Source of the DNA: Planctomycetota bacterium
GTDB lineage: Bacteria; Planctomycetota; Planctomycetia; Pirellulales; Pirellulaceae
DNA length: 20,740 bases
NCBI GenBank assembly: GCA_026692885.1
Contig: JAPLNJ010000409.1
Coordinates: forward strand, 1-20,740
Reading direction: 5' to 3'
Shown piece by piece: positions 7,606-15,951 of the stretch. How positions within the stretch are numbered: position 1 is the stretch's first letter; the number at the start of each line of letters is the position of its first letter. The translations under genes and the position numbers were made by a program. The notes under the pieces were generated by a model. That model ran no database searches. It was not told the origin of the DNA and worked only from the letters and a program-made list of their open reading frames with translations.

Positions 7606-8529
7606 TCACTCCCTCAGCAGCCCCAGGCAGCCGATCCCGTAGAACGTGTACTCGACGTCCGTCTCCTGGTCCCACATCGCGGCGTGGAAACCTCCCTCCG
7701 GTTGCTGTAGAGACTCAGCATACCGCAAAGCCGCCCGAGCATTGATGGCCGGAAGACCGCCGAGATCGAGCAGTGTCAGCACACCGGTGAAGGTGCTGAG
7801 CAGATCGGCGATCGGGATCCGCGTGTTGGCGCGCAACCCACCTTCGTCCGTTTGCATGCCGGCCAGGAATTGGATGGTTTCCTGACGCACATCCTCGTCC
7901 ACCGCGTCCAGGATCCGCAGCGCGCCGATCGCCGCGGCCGTCGGATTGGTGCCGGCTCGCCGACTCACGCGAATTTCGCGGAAACCGCCCTCTGCGTGCC
8001 GCTGTGAACCGAGGAAGCCAATCAAGCGTTCCGGGTCCGGCAGCGGTCGTTCGATCAATTGGCGACAGAGCAACACCAGGAAGCTGTGGTAGGTGCTGCT
8101 GGCTCCGCCGGCGCGTGTTTTGGCATAGCCGCCATCGTCGCGCCGCAGGCTCTCCAGCGTTTCGGCCACCGCGTCTTGCCAGTTCGGAGCGGACTCGGCC
8201 CAGACGTCGATCCCGGCCGCCGCGTTCAAGAGAGTCGCCCCGTAAATCAGCGACAACAGGTCGATGACCGATTCGTGACCGGTGAGTCGTTGTTTCAAGA
8301 ACGCCGCCGAGTGCTCGGCGGGGGGGCCGTAGAGTTCTCCGAGCATCGCCAGACTACGCAAGGCGAACCCCGTATAATACAAGTCGCTTTCGCCCTCTCG
8401 GCCACCGTAGCCGCCGTCCGCCCGCCGCGCCATCTGCAGGTATGTGGTGTGTCTTTCGCGGACGGTCACCGGCAGATCCGCAATCGCTTGGGCCAGTCGC
8501 AGCGTGAGATCTTGCAGATAACCAGTCAT
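7606..8529 (-). CDS. Prenyltransferase-fold (alpha/alpha barrel) protein lacking zinc ligands
   Basis: This 307-residue protein has the alpha-alpha barrel repeats of protein prenyltransferase beta subunits. Five GG-type turns are visible: RRADGGYGG (about 35-43), RRDDGGYAK (129-137), RHAEGGFRE (177-185), QTDEGGLRA (226-234) and QQPEGGFHA (275-283). The C-terminus aligns well with Rab geranylgeranyltransferase beta (DPFHTLFGIAGLSLL against DVEYTFYGIGCLGLL). Of the three zinc ligands, only Asp is kept (Asp242); the Cys position is Leu244 and the His position is Tyr294. Zinc-dependent thiol prenylation is therefore unlikely, and the protein may be a binding scaffold or act on something else. No signal peptide is seen. 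It is coupled (3-bp gap) to the ABC ATPase downstream. The start at ATG 8529 has only a weak ribosome site. Confidence 0.85.
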   Translation of the reverse strand: MTGYLQDLTLRLAQAIADLPVTVRERHTTYLQMARRADGGYGGREGESDLYYTGFALRSLAMLGELYGPPAEHSAAFLKQRLTGHESVIDLLSLIYGATLLNAAAGIDVWAESAPNWQDAVAETLESLRRDDGGYAKTRAGGASSTYHSFLVLLCRQLIERPLPDPERLIGFLGSQRHAEGGFREIRVSRRAGTNPTAAAIGALRILDAVDEDVRQETIQFLAGMQTDEGGLRANTRIPIADLLSTFTGVLTLLDLGGLPAINARAALRYAESLQQPEGGFHAAMWDQETDVEYTFYGIGCLGLLRE

Positions 8530-8826
8530 CGTGGATGTCTCACCCGGTTAGGAGGGCCTCGTCAGGGTTCCCGCGGCCGTTCGGGGGCTTAACGGCTGCG
8601 CCGCCCAGCGGCTCACCCACAGCGATTGCAGGCACCCTACATTGTCAATCCAAACCTTGTCCAGTAGGCTTAGAATCTTTCCTGTCAAATTGAGCTGTCG
8701 TCCTTCGACTCTGGCCAGCACAAGCAAACAGGACTGTTCGCTGACAACGGCCCCCGGCGTCGATGACCTGTTGTCGCGGCGGGCAGAGGCCTTGAGGCGA
8801 CTTTAGAACGCGGGGGGAGGAAAGCC
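8530..8826. other. Divergent intergenic region
   Basis: These 297 bp separate the minus-strand prenyltransferase-fold gene from the plus-strand cyclase gene, so promoters in both directions are expected. The stretch 8640-8700 is the most AT-rich part (tgtcaatcc ... cctgtcaaattg). I could not find a -35/-10 pair with convincing spacing in either direction. The cyclase has a strong ribosome site (ggggggagg, 8812-8820). Confidence 0.5.
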
Positions 8827-10680
8827 GTGCCGCTGCACATTCAAGTGCTCAATGCAACCCAACAGGAGCGGTTGGAACATACGGGGGGGCCGCTGGAGTT
8901 CGGGCGGGGCCCACAAGGCGAAACGCCCCGGTTTGTCATCGACGACCCGTGCGTATCGCGCGATCAACTACGGGTTTGGGAGCTGTCCGAGGGACGGATC
9001 CGCATCGAGAACCTGAGCGAGAGAACGGTGATCGCCGTGGTGGGGGGCGAGGAGGTCCGCAGTGCCCAGACTCGCGAGTTAGCCTTGCCGTTGCAGCTAC
9101 AGGTCGGGCAAACGAAGTTGGTATTTGTGTATGCTGCGCTGCCGACGCCCTCCGTCCGCCCGGTCTCCGCTGTGCCGCGCGACGGGGGCACCGCCATCCC
9201 TGCGACGAAACCGAGCCAGACGGCTGCGCTACCCCGGACGACGCGTCCGGACGAGGCAGTGCTCGAGGGACTCGTCGGGATTGCCCCGGCTGTACGGCGG
9301 TCGCGGCGCGAGCGCCAGGCCGTCCAATTGCCTCCGGGTCCCGCCGTCGATTGTCTGACGAAGTGGTTGGAGACGATCCTGGAACTGCAGCAGGTCGCGG
9401 CCGGTTCGTCGGAGTTCTACGGGCGGTTGGCCCAGACATTGATCGACCTGATTGGACTGGACCTGGGTTTGGTGCTGCTGCGGCAGGGCAAGGACTGGGA
9501 GATCGTGGGCAGCGCGGTGGCGGATGACCAGACCAGCGTCTGCTATAGCCGGACGTTGTTGAATCATGTGGTCGGCGAACGGCGGACATTCTATCAGGAC
9601 CTGAATCAGTTGCAATCAAACGCGACCAGTCTGGCGAACATCGAAGCGGCCGTCGTGTCGCCAATCTTCGGGCTGCAGGACAACGTGGTAGGCGCGCTGT
9701 ATGGCTCCCGGACGCCGTCGGGCCTCGTGAGCCGCGGCCCGATCTCGCCGCTGGAAGCCCAACTGGTCCAGTTGCTGGCGGCCGCCGCGAGCACGAACTT
9801 GGCGCGGGCCGCGGCGGTTCGGACGCGGGTGCAGTTCGAGCAGTTCTTCTCCGCGGAGCTGGCCCAGGAACTGGAACGCGACCCCGATCTGCTGGAAGGC
9901 CGCTCCGAGGAGATCACCGTGCTGGTCAGTGATCTCCGGGGCTTCACCAGCCTGTCGCAGCGGCTGGGAGCGCAGAAGACGTGCCGCATGGTGCGCGACA
10001 TGATGGAGCGACTCTCGGAGCGGATCGTCGAGCATGGAGGCGTGATTGTGGACTACGCGGGCGATGGCATTCTGGCGATGTGGAATGCCCCGGCCAAGCA
10101 GCCGGATCACGTGGCCCGGGCCTGCCGCGCAGCTTTGGCGATGCTGGGGGAGATACCCGGTCTGAATGAACGTTGGGTTGCAGAAGGGGCGGGTCAGCTG
10201 ACCTTGGGGATCGGCATCAACACAGGATCAGCGCAGGTGGGCAACACGGGGAGCAGCCGAAAATTCAAATATGGTCCGCACGGGCATACCGTCAACCTTG
10301 CCAGCCGAGTCCAGGATGCCACCAAGAAGTTCGGACTGCCGGCCCTCATTACGGAATCCGTCCGCCAACCGTTGCCGCCGGAGTTCCAAACGCGGCGACT
10401 GGGACGGGTCTGCATGCCGGGCGTCGATCAGCCAGTGACATTGTACGAGTTGTACGGGGACGCCGCCCCTGAAGCTTGGCAAGCACAGCGCGATGTCTAC
10501 GAGCGGGCACTCGATCTGTACGAGGCCGGTCACTGGGCAGCGGCCTGTCGGACCCTGATGCCGTTGTTGTCCGGGACGCAGTACGACGGGGCGATACTGA
10601 AGTTGATGCGGCGGGCGTGGGAGTGCCTGGAGTCCCGGCCGGCGGCGTTCGAGCCGGTAATCGAAATCACCACGAAGTAG
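8827..10680 (+). CDS. FHA-GAF-class III nucleotidyl cyclase
   Basis: This 617-residue predicted soluble signalling enzyme starts at GTG 8827 with a strong GGAGG site (8816-8820). Domain order: FHA (about 20-100; FGRG and SRDQ where SRxH is usual), a Pro/Ala/Arg-rich linker (105-175), GAF (about 195-330), class III cyclase (about 360-545), and a short TPR-like tail (about 555-600). The two metal-binding Asp are present (Asp369 in VSDLRGFTSL; Asp413 in YAGDGILAMW), as are the transition-state Asn490 and Arg494 (VNLASR). The two purine-choosing positions are atypical: Asp409 where adenylyl cyclases have Lys, and Gly483 where they have Asp or Thr. It is therefore probably active, but cAMP versus cGMP cannot be assigned. 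FHA suggests control by a phospho-Thr partner, and GAF by a small ligand. Its neighbours include a cyclic-nucleotide-binding-fold gene at 18574. Confidence 0.93.
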   Translation: MPLHIQVLNATQQERLEHTGGPLEFGRGPQGETPRFVIDDPCVSRDQLRVWELSEGRIRIENLSERTVIAVVGGEEVRSAQTRELALPLQLQVGQTKLVFVYAALPTPSVRPVSAVPRDGGTAIPATKPSQTAALPRTTRPDEAVLEGLVGIAPAVRRSRRERQAVQLPPGPAVDCLTKWLETILELQQVAAGSSEFYGRLAQTLIDLIGLDLGLVLLRQGKDWEIVGSAVADDQTSVCYSRTLLNHVVGERRTFYQDLNQLQSNATSLANIEAAVVSPIFGLQDNVVGALYGSRTPSGLVSRGPISPLEAQLVQLLAAAASTNLARAAAVRTRVQFEQFFSAELAQELERDPDLLEGRSEEITVLVSDLRGFTSLSQRLGAQKTCRMVRDMMERLSERIVEHGGVIVDYAGDGILAMWNAPAKQPDHVARACRAALAMLGEIPGLNERWVAEGAGQLTLGIGINTGSAQVGNTGSSRKFKYGPHGHTVNLASRVQDATKKFGLPALITESVRQPLPPEFQTRRLGRVCMPGVDQPVTLYELYGDAAPEAWQAQRDVYERALDLYEAGHWAAACRTLMPLLSGTQYDGAILKLMRRAWECLESRPAAFEPVIEITTK

Positions 10681-10765
10681 CCGAGGACGAACACATTGCT
10701 GGCCCACGGTGGTTCCGGGACGCCGCTGCGAAGAGACAAACATGACAGGTCTGCGACTACTGCCC

Positions 10766-12523
10766 CTAGTGCGGCGTTCTATCGAGGGCCGGCAGGGGAA
10801 TCGGTTCGAGGCCCGCGGAGGCATCCCACTGGATGTTACTGTAGCCCAGCAGCGTTCCGGTCGCCACGGCCACATCGACCTTCGCGATTTCGAAATCGGT
10901 CAGGGCTTGAATCTCTTGGAGTTGAGCGGTCGCCAGACGCGCCGCGGCATCCAGAACCAGATCGCCGGTCCGCTGGCCAAGTTGGAACAGCCGGATCTCC
11001 GCCGCGTAGGTCTTCCGCGTGGCTTCCACTGATCGCCGGGCGGCCAGAATGCGTTGCCAGTTCTGCTCGAAACGGTCGAGCGCGTCGAGCACTTGTTGCG
11101 TAATCGCCACCTCCAGCTGCGTCTGGGAAGCCTGGAGGCTGGCGCGCTCCAGCCGCGCCCGCTGGAGCCGCGCTTGGGCCGACTTGTTGCCGAGCAACGG
11201 AAGCTGGCCGGACAGGCTGACAAAGGTGTCGCTGAACCCGCCATCGAAGGCACTTCGGCCGGTCGCCGCCGGGTTCTGGACCGTGCCGAGCAGCTTGCTA
11301 TAAAATTCCAATTGCAGCGCCGGCAAGACGCCGTTCCTGGCCACCTCGATCCGGATTCCGTTGGCCGATTCCTGCAACTGCAGGACCAGAGCGTCCATGC
11401 GGTTCTCCAGCGCCTTCTCCACCAGCCGGCAGCGATCGAACGTCAGGCCGACGGGCTGCGGCGTCGTCGCGGTCAGGACCACGGTGCCACCGTCCACCGG
11501 AATGTCCGGCCGCTGCAGAAGGCGTTTCAGCTCGCGTTCGCACAGCAGCGTCTGGGTCTGGGCCGACAGATAGGCATCGGCGCGCAACTGCAGGCCCGAT
11601 TCGGCTCGCAAGGCTTCCACGTCCGCCACCAGGCCGGCGACCGCGAGTCGCTTGGCGGCGCCCAATTGCCGAGCGGCCAAATCCAGCTGCTCGCGGGCCA
11701 CGCCCAGGTTCTCCCGCGCGGCATACAGCCGCCAGTACGCGCGTTCGGCCTCGGCCAGAATCAGAATGGCGTCAAACTTCGTCTGCGCCTCGCTGGCGGC
11801 CGTTTGCAGGGCCGCGATCCGAACCGGCGCCGTGTTGACCCCAAAACCGGCGCCACGCAGCAAGGGCTGCGTGAGCGAGATCCCGTATTGGGCATCGTGC
11901 ACCGTGGGGTAAGCCGCGTCCTGCGGCAAGTAGCCGAATCGGCCCTCCTGAAAACTGAGCACGCCGCCGGACAACAGCGGCAGATTGACGGCTGGCTCGT
12001 AACGCTGGATGACCGTGTCCGGCAGCAAGCCGAAGGTCACGTTTCCGGGGGGCGGATCGAGTCGCCGATACGCCACCGCGGCAGAAAACGTGGCCTCAAA
12101 TCTTCCCGCCTCCTCAGAAATGAAGGTCTCGGCCAGAGCCGGACGAATCTCGATCACCCGCAACTCCAAGTTGCCCTGCAGTGCCGCGGCCCGCACTTCG
12201 TCCAACTGCAACGAGACGGTCGCCGGGCTAGCACTCGGGGAGGCCCCGGACGCGGGCGGCGGCAGATGCTCTGCCTGGGATCCGTTCGGCTGCGTCCCAA
12301 GCAAACTCAGCGGTTGTTGTTGGGCGGACCGGGTGAATTTCAGGTAGGCGATTTCGTCGTCCGGGACTTCCGCGGGCGTCCGGCCTGCGGTCTCCGACTG
12401 CGACTCCAATGCCACCTGTTCGATCAGACGCGCACGATCACAGCCGGAATACCAATGGGATGCTTGGCAGCCAGCCAAGGCCATCACCACGGGGGCAAGC
12501 AACCAGCCAAGGGATAAGCGCAT
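10766..12523 (-). CDS. TolC-family outer-membrane efflux lipoprotein
   Basis: This 585-residue protein starts with a lipoprotein signal (hydrophobic stretch then LAGC, lipid-modified Cys19). After a variable linker (about 25-105) it shows the two-fold repeated coiled-coil/strand pattern of TolC-like outer-membrane factors: LTQPLLRGAGFGVN, long Ala/Gln/Arg-rich helices (YWRLYAARENLGVAREQLDLA), SLSGQLPLLGNKSAQARL, then a second helical hairpin ending LQEIQALTDFEIAKVDVAVATG. Trimers would form the outer-membrane channel of a tripartite export system. It lies on the same strand as, and 412 bp downstream of, the NHLM ABC transporter. With the HlyD-like adaptor at 19117 it would complete a trans-envelope route; that link is inferred from context. 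The cyclase gene converges on it with an 85-bp gap in which no clear terminator was seen. Confidence 0.92.
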   Translation of the reverse strand: MRLSLGWLLAPVVMALAGCQASHWYSGCDRARLIEQVALESQSETAGRTPAEVPDDEIAYLKFTRSAQQQPLSLLGTQPNGSQAEHLPPPASGASPSASPATVSLQLDEVRAAALQGNLELRVIEIRPALAETFISEEAGRFEATFSAAVAYRRLDPPPGNVTFGLLPDTVIQRYEPAVNLPLLSGGVLSFQEGRFGYLPQDAAYPTVHDAQYGISLTQPLLRGAGFGVNTAPVRIAALQTAASEAQTKFDAILILAEAERAYWRLYAARENLGVAREQLDLAARQLGAAKRLAVAGLVADVEALRAESGLQLRADAYLSAQTQTLLCERELKRLLQRPDIPVDGGTVVLTATTPQPVGLTFDRCRLVEKALENRMDALVLQLQESANGIRIEVARNGVLPALQLEFYSKLLGTVQNPAATGRSAFDGGFSDTFVSLSGQLPLLGNKSAQARLQRARLERASLQASQTQLEVAITQQVLDALDRFEQNWQRILAARRSVEATRKTYAAEIRLFQLGQRTGDLVLDAAARLATAQLQEIQALTDFEIAKVDVAVATGTLLGYSNIQWDASAGLEPIPLPALDRTPH

Positions 12524-12655
12524 CGCCCCACCATGAGACCGGAAAACCGGCAGCGAGGATTTCGGACCGTCGGTTCAGTATCAAGGATGTCCATAACAAA
12601 ACGCCAGGTGAGTGTCAATGGAAGACCTGGGGCGGCCTGACGTGCTAGCAATCCT

Positions 12656-12731
12656 GTGTGGCACTGCTTGCTGGCAAGCAGTGGACGCGGCCGGCACCGC
12701 CAACCCGTAGGCCGTGCCACACCAAACGGGT
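12656..12731. repeat. Nested hairpin cluster
   Basis: cactgcttgc (12662-12671) and gcaagcagtg (12674-12683) form a perfect 10-bp stem with a 2-nt loop. Around it, gtgtggcac (12656-12664) pairs with gtgccacac (12714-12722), and acccgt (12703-12708) pairs with acgggt (12726-12731). The alternatives overlap, so not all can form together. It has no T-run. It looks like repetitive intergenic DNA. Confidence 0.6.
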
Positions 12732-12798
12732 GGCCTGCGCAAAACAGTGTCGCGAGGCAGGCCAGAGTTTGTTCCACTTCTGTTCCGCCCGCAGACAT

Positions 12799-12892
12799 GG
12801 GTCAGTCCTTCAAATTTCAGTTTTTGCGGCCTCTGGGCAACGAGGGTGGAGAGTCTCGCCGCCGCAAAAATTGAAATTTGAACGACTGACCC
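12799..12892. repeat. 94-bp AT-richer palindrome with 32-bp arms
   Basis: The left arm 12799-12830 and right arm 12861-12892 match as inverted repeats at 30 of 32 positions, around a 30-nt centre. The arms start gggtcagt and contain caaatttca and tttttgcggc, so they are more AT-rich than the surrounding DNA. The element lies about 44 bp downstream of the NHLM type-2 transporter stop. On the minus strand the ascending arm ends in gccgc-aaaaa, so it is not a standard intrinsic terminator. It may be an inserted MITE-like repeat. Confidence 0.8.
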
Positions 12893-12935
12893 TGGCCGCT
12901 GTTTCCGCCCAGTTTTGCGCGGCCTACCAAACGTG

Positions 12936-15836
12936 TCACGCAATCTGTCGGGCCACCATGCGGGCAAACAATCCATCCGCGTCGGCCACCAACTCCTGAA
13001 AGTTCCCCGTCTGCACGACGCGTCCGGCCTCGATGACGTGGATCCGATCGGCATCGCGGATGGTGCTCAGCCGATGGGCCACGACCAACCGGGTTACCCG
13101 TCGGCGTTTGAGGCTGTCCGTCACGATCTGCTGGGTCCGGTTGTCCAGGGCGCTCGTGGCCTCGTCGAGGAACAGGATGCGGGGATTGGTGGCCAGAGCG
13201 CGGGCGATCATCAGCCGCTGGCGCTGTCCCCCCGAGAGATTCGTGCCGCCCTGGTTGACCAACGTGTGCATGCCCATGGGCAACTGCTCGATATCGCTTT
13301 CCAAACCGGCATCGCGGGCTGCCTGCCAGGCCTCGTCCAGGGTGATCAGATTGCCCCCGGCGATGTTCTCGTGCAAGGCTGCCGCATGGATCTTGCCCTG
13401 TTGCAGCACGACGCCGATCTGGCGGCGGACGGCCGCGGTGTCCAGGCCCGCGAGATCCTGGCCATCGTAGTACACGCCGCCGGAGACCGGGGATTCGAAT
13501 CCGAGCAGCAACCGGAGAATCGTCGATTTGCCGCTCCCGGAAGGCCCCACCAGGGCCACGAATTCGCCGGGCTCCGCCCGGATCGTGACCCCGTTCAAGA
13601 TCAGCGGTCCGTCGTCGCGGTAGCGGAACACCACGCGATCCACGTGCAACCCTCCGGTGAGCCGTCCGGGATCCACCTTGGACGAATCCACCTCGGGCTG
13701 CGCCTCGAGCAACGGCCGGATCAGCTCCCGCTTGGCCCAGACGTCCATCAGGCCCACGAGCGTTTGCCCGAACGCGGTGAAGTCCGTAATCACCACGGAA
13801 AACGCCACGCGGAAGGCCAAGAATGTCCCGATGGTCAACAGCGGCGTGCTGGGCTTCGCCGCCGGCGCATCCGTCAGCAGCTTGACCGCAAAATAGAACA
13901 GCAGCATCAGCGAGGCGATGCTTAAGACGACCTGGAACAGCTGCTGCAGATCTTTGAGTCGCTGGATCGCATGCACCAGCCGCAACTGCCGCGAATACTT
14001 CTGGGCCCAATGGTTGAAGGCCCGTTGTTCGGCCGCCGCCACACGCAGTTTGCTGACGCCGCTGACCAGTTGTACGCCGAGTCCGAACAATTTGCCGCTC
14101 AGCCGTTCCAGTTCGATGGCTCGTCGCCGAATTGCCGCCGAGAGGACCGTCGTCACCAGCACCGTCGCCGCGGCCGCGGCGGCCGCAATCGCCGCCAGAG
14201 AGGGGCTGTAGGCCAGACACAGGACCAGACTCAAGAGCGCAATGCCGCCGTGCAGTACGCCGGACACCGCCGCAACGTTGATCTGCTGGCCGATTTCCGT
14301 AATCATCATGGCCCGGTTGGTGAGGTCGCCGCTGGAGAATTCGCGGAAGAAGCGGCTTGGGAGCCGCAGCAACCGGTCGAGCGTGGCACTCTGCAGGCTG
14401 TTGGATATGCCCATCAGCAAACGCAGCACCACCACGCCCTGGCCGTACGAGAAGGCGCCGATGCCGAGGACCATCACCAACAGGGCTGCGGCAATCTGGA
14501 ACAGCAATTCGCGGTCCGCCGCGGGGATGGCGTGGTCGATAATGATTTGCGTGGCCGGGGCCTGGAGCATGATCAGTCCGGCCACCCCCAGCGTGAGCCC
14601 GATACAGAGGCCGATTTCCAAGCGGTAGGGGAGCACGCCAAACCGGGCTAGGTCCCACAGCGACCGCGCCTGTTCGGGCAGCGGCCGTACGAACGTGATC
14701 GCCTTGGCATGCAGCTCGTCCGCCAGGGGGGCATCGACAACCACGCGGACGTCCTCGTGCGGATCCAGGAGCTGATACCCCGAGCCCGTGGGCAACAAGG
14801 CCACAGGGCGTTTGGCTTCGCCGCGATAGGCCAGCAGTGGGCCGGCGTCCTCATGCCACCACTGGCCCTGCAACTGTACCCGCCGGACGCGGACCCGCGA
14901 GGCGCGCGCCACGGCGTCCACCAGGTCCCCGGTCCGACGTTGATCTTCGGAGGGGCGCGGAGGACGGAACGTGATTCCCAACGCCTGGGCGATGGGCTCC
15001 AGCGCGCTGAGCAATTCGTCGCCCCGCCGCTGGTACCCGCGCCGCGCGCCCAAGACGCCCGCCAAATCGTCCAAGGCCCGCCACGTTTCACTTCGTTCGG
15101 ATTCGGCCCGGCGGCGCAAATGTTCGGCCTGGCCGCGGGCCTCGTGGCCATCCAGTTCCCGCAGGTGGGCAAACACGATCTGGTGCATCTGCTGCAAGCC
15201 CGCCGCCAAGTGCCCCCACGTCGCCAGTTCCCGCGTGGCCCGAATCTCCAGTTCGGCGTCGCACTCGGCCGGCGCGCTGAACCAGAGCTCGTGGCTCACG
15301 GGAAACCAGCCAGCATCCGGGCCCAGCAGCCAGGCGGACTCGCCGCGCATGTAGATCTCGCCCCGCAGTACGTGCGCCCAACCGACGGTGTTGGCAGGCG
15401 GCCGGAAACGCTGGCCCGGCGGGACGTGCAGTGTGCCTTGCGCGGGCAGTCGGGAGGTAGGGCCTTCCGCTGCGGCCGTGACGAACAGGGCCGAGAGTTG
15501 CTCGACCCAGCCGTCCAGGGCTACCGCCAGAACCCCGCCCCCGCACGCCGGCACCCCCGCCACCCCAGCTTCCCGGCGCAACGCGGACTCCTGCAACCCG
15601 ACCACCAGGAAGCCCTGACAGGAACCGTCCGCGGCCGGCGCCTGACCGCCCACCAACAAATGTCCACGGAAACCCGTAAACAGGTATCGTCGGGCGCCGA
15701 CCGGTTGCCGATTCACCAGGCGCACCGCGAAGACCGCCACCGACCCGTGCTCCACGAACCACGGGGTTGGTTCGTCCAGCACGAGTGAGCGATTGCCTCG
15801 CACGGTGACAAGTTGGCCGTTTTCCGAGTCGGTCAT
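12936..15836 (-). CDS. NHLM-type peptide export ABC transporter, permease/ATPase without peptidase (type 2)
   Basis: This 966-residue fused permease-ATPase matches the NHLM type-2 ABC proteins that accompany Nif11/nitrile-hydratase-leader peptides. The N-terminal 390 residues carry a cupin- or cyclic-nucleotide-like beta domain (HVPPGQRFRPP ... VLRGEIYMRG) and a charged helical part, with no C39 peptidase. The membrane domain is about 400-690 (six helices expected; LRLPSRFFREFSSGDL is the exporter coupling region). The ATPase has Walker A GPSGSGKS (764-771), Q-loop near Gln812, LSGGQ (867-871), Walker B FLDEATSALD (Asp891, Glu892) and His921. The size and long N-terminal region separate it from ordinary MsbA-like exporters. 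It lies downstream of the C39 transporter on the same strand, with a hairpin in the 115-bp gap. The two probably act as a pair. The start at ATG 15836 has a weak ribosome site. Confidence 0.92.
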   Translation of the reverse strand: MTDSENGQLVTVRGNRSLVLDEPTPWFVEHGSVAVFAVRLVNRQPVGARRYLFTGFRGHLLVGGQAPAADGSCQGFLVVGLQESALRREAGVAGVPACGGGVLAVALDGWVEQLSALFVTAAAEGPTSRLPAQGTLHVPPGQRFRPPANTVGWAHVLRGEIYMRGESAWLLGPDAGWFPVSHELWFSAPAECDAELEIRATRELATWGHLAAGLQQMHQIVFAHLRELDGHEARGQAEHLRRRAESERSETWRALDDLAGVLGARRGYQRRGDELLSALEPIAQALGITFRPPRPSEDQRRTGDLVDAVARASRVRVRRVQLQGQWWHEDAGPLLAYRGEAKRPVALLPTGSGYQLLDPHEDVRVVVDAPLADELHAKAITFVRPLPEQARSLWDLARFGVLPYRLEIGLCIGLTLGVAGLIMLQAPATQIIIDHAIPAADRELLFQIAAALLVMVLGIGAFSYGQGVVVLRLLMGISNSLQSATLDRLLRLPSRFFREFSSGDLTNRAMMITEIGQQINVAAVSGVLHGGIALLSLVLCLAYSPSLAAIAAAAAAATVLVTTVLSAAIRRRAIELERLSGKLFGLGVQLVSGVSKLRVAAAEQRAFNHWAQKYSRQLRLVHAIQRLKDLQQLFQVVLSIASLMLLFYFAVKLLTDAPAAKPSTPLLTIGTFLAFRVAFSVVITDFTAFGQTLVGLMDVWAKRELIRPLLEAQPEVDSSKVDPGRLTGGLHVDRVVFRYRDDGPLILNGVTIRAEPGEFVALVGPSGSGKSTILRLLLGFESPVSGGVYYDGQDLAGLDTAAVRRQIGVVLQQGKIHAAALHENIAGGNLITLDEAWQAARDAGLESDIEQLPMGMHTLVNQGGTNLSGGQRQRLMIARALATNPRILFLDEATSALDNRTQQIVTDSLKRRRVTRLVVAHRLSTIRDADRIHVIEAGRVVQTGNFQELVADADGLFARMVARQIA

Positions 15837-15883
15837 GGGGTCAGTCTCGTGGCGGTATTGCTCCGGCCGGGAAAGAACTCACT

Positions 15884-15932
15884 TAGGACGGGTCTCCGCA
15901 GCCGCGCAGGACGGCTGCGGAGAGCCGTCCTA
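15884..15932. repeat. 21-bp-arm hairpin between the two transporter genes
   Basis: The arms 15884-15904 (taggacgggtctccgcagccg) and 15912-15932 pair with one mismatch around a 7-nt loop. The hairpin sits in the 115-bp gap downstream of the C39 transporter and upstream of the type-2 transporter, which are read in the same direction. It could reduce read-through or protect mRNA ends, or it may simply be one more repeat copy. No T-run follows on the minus strand. Confidence 0.75.
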
Positions 15933-15951
15933 CGCGGGAAACTCGTTCGCG

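Larger units (their letters stand above)
12524..12935. other. Repeat-filled intergenic region
   Basis: These 412 bp lie between two minus-strand genes, the NHLM type-2 transporter and the TolC-like channel. They contain two separate palindromic elements (listed on their own) and no credible gene. The promoter of the channel gene, if it has its own, should lie near 12530-12640; no clear boxes were seen there. The small open frames here are built from the palindromes and show no leader-peptide or double-Gly motif. Confidence 0.65.

Noticed and set aside
8640..8700. TTGTCA/TTGACA-like boxes in the divergent gap before the cyclase
   Set aside because: No matching -10 hexamer at 16-18 bp was found on either strand.
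12656..12874. Small frames in the gap before the TolC gene as candidate NHLM cargo
   Set aside because: They are built from the palindromic repeats and contain no leader-like helix followed by a GG or GA cleavage site.
12817..14658. Long minus-strand open frame (613 codons) within the NHLM type-2 transporter
   Set aside because: It is another frame of the transporter gene; the translation is Arg/Gly/Pro-rich, while the true frame has full ABC motifs.
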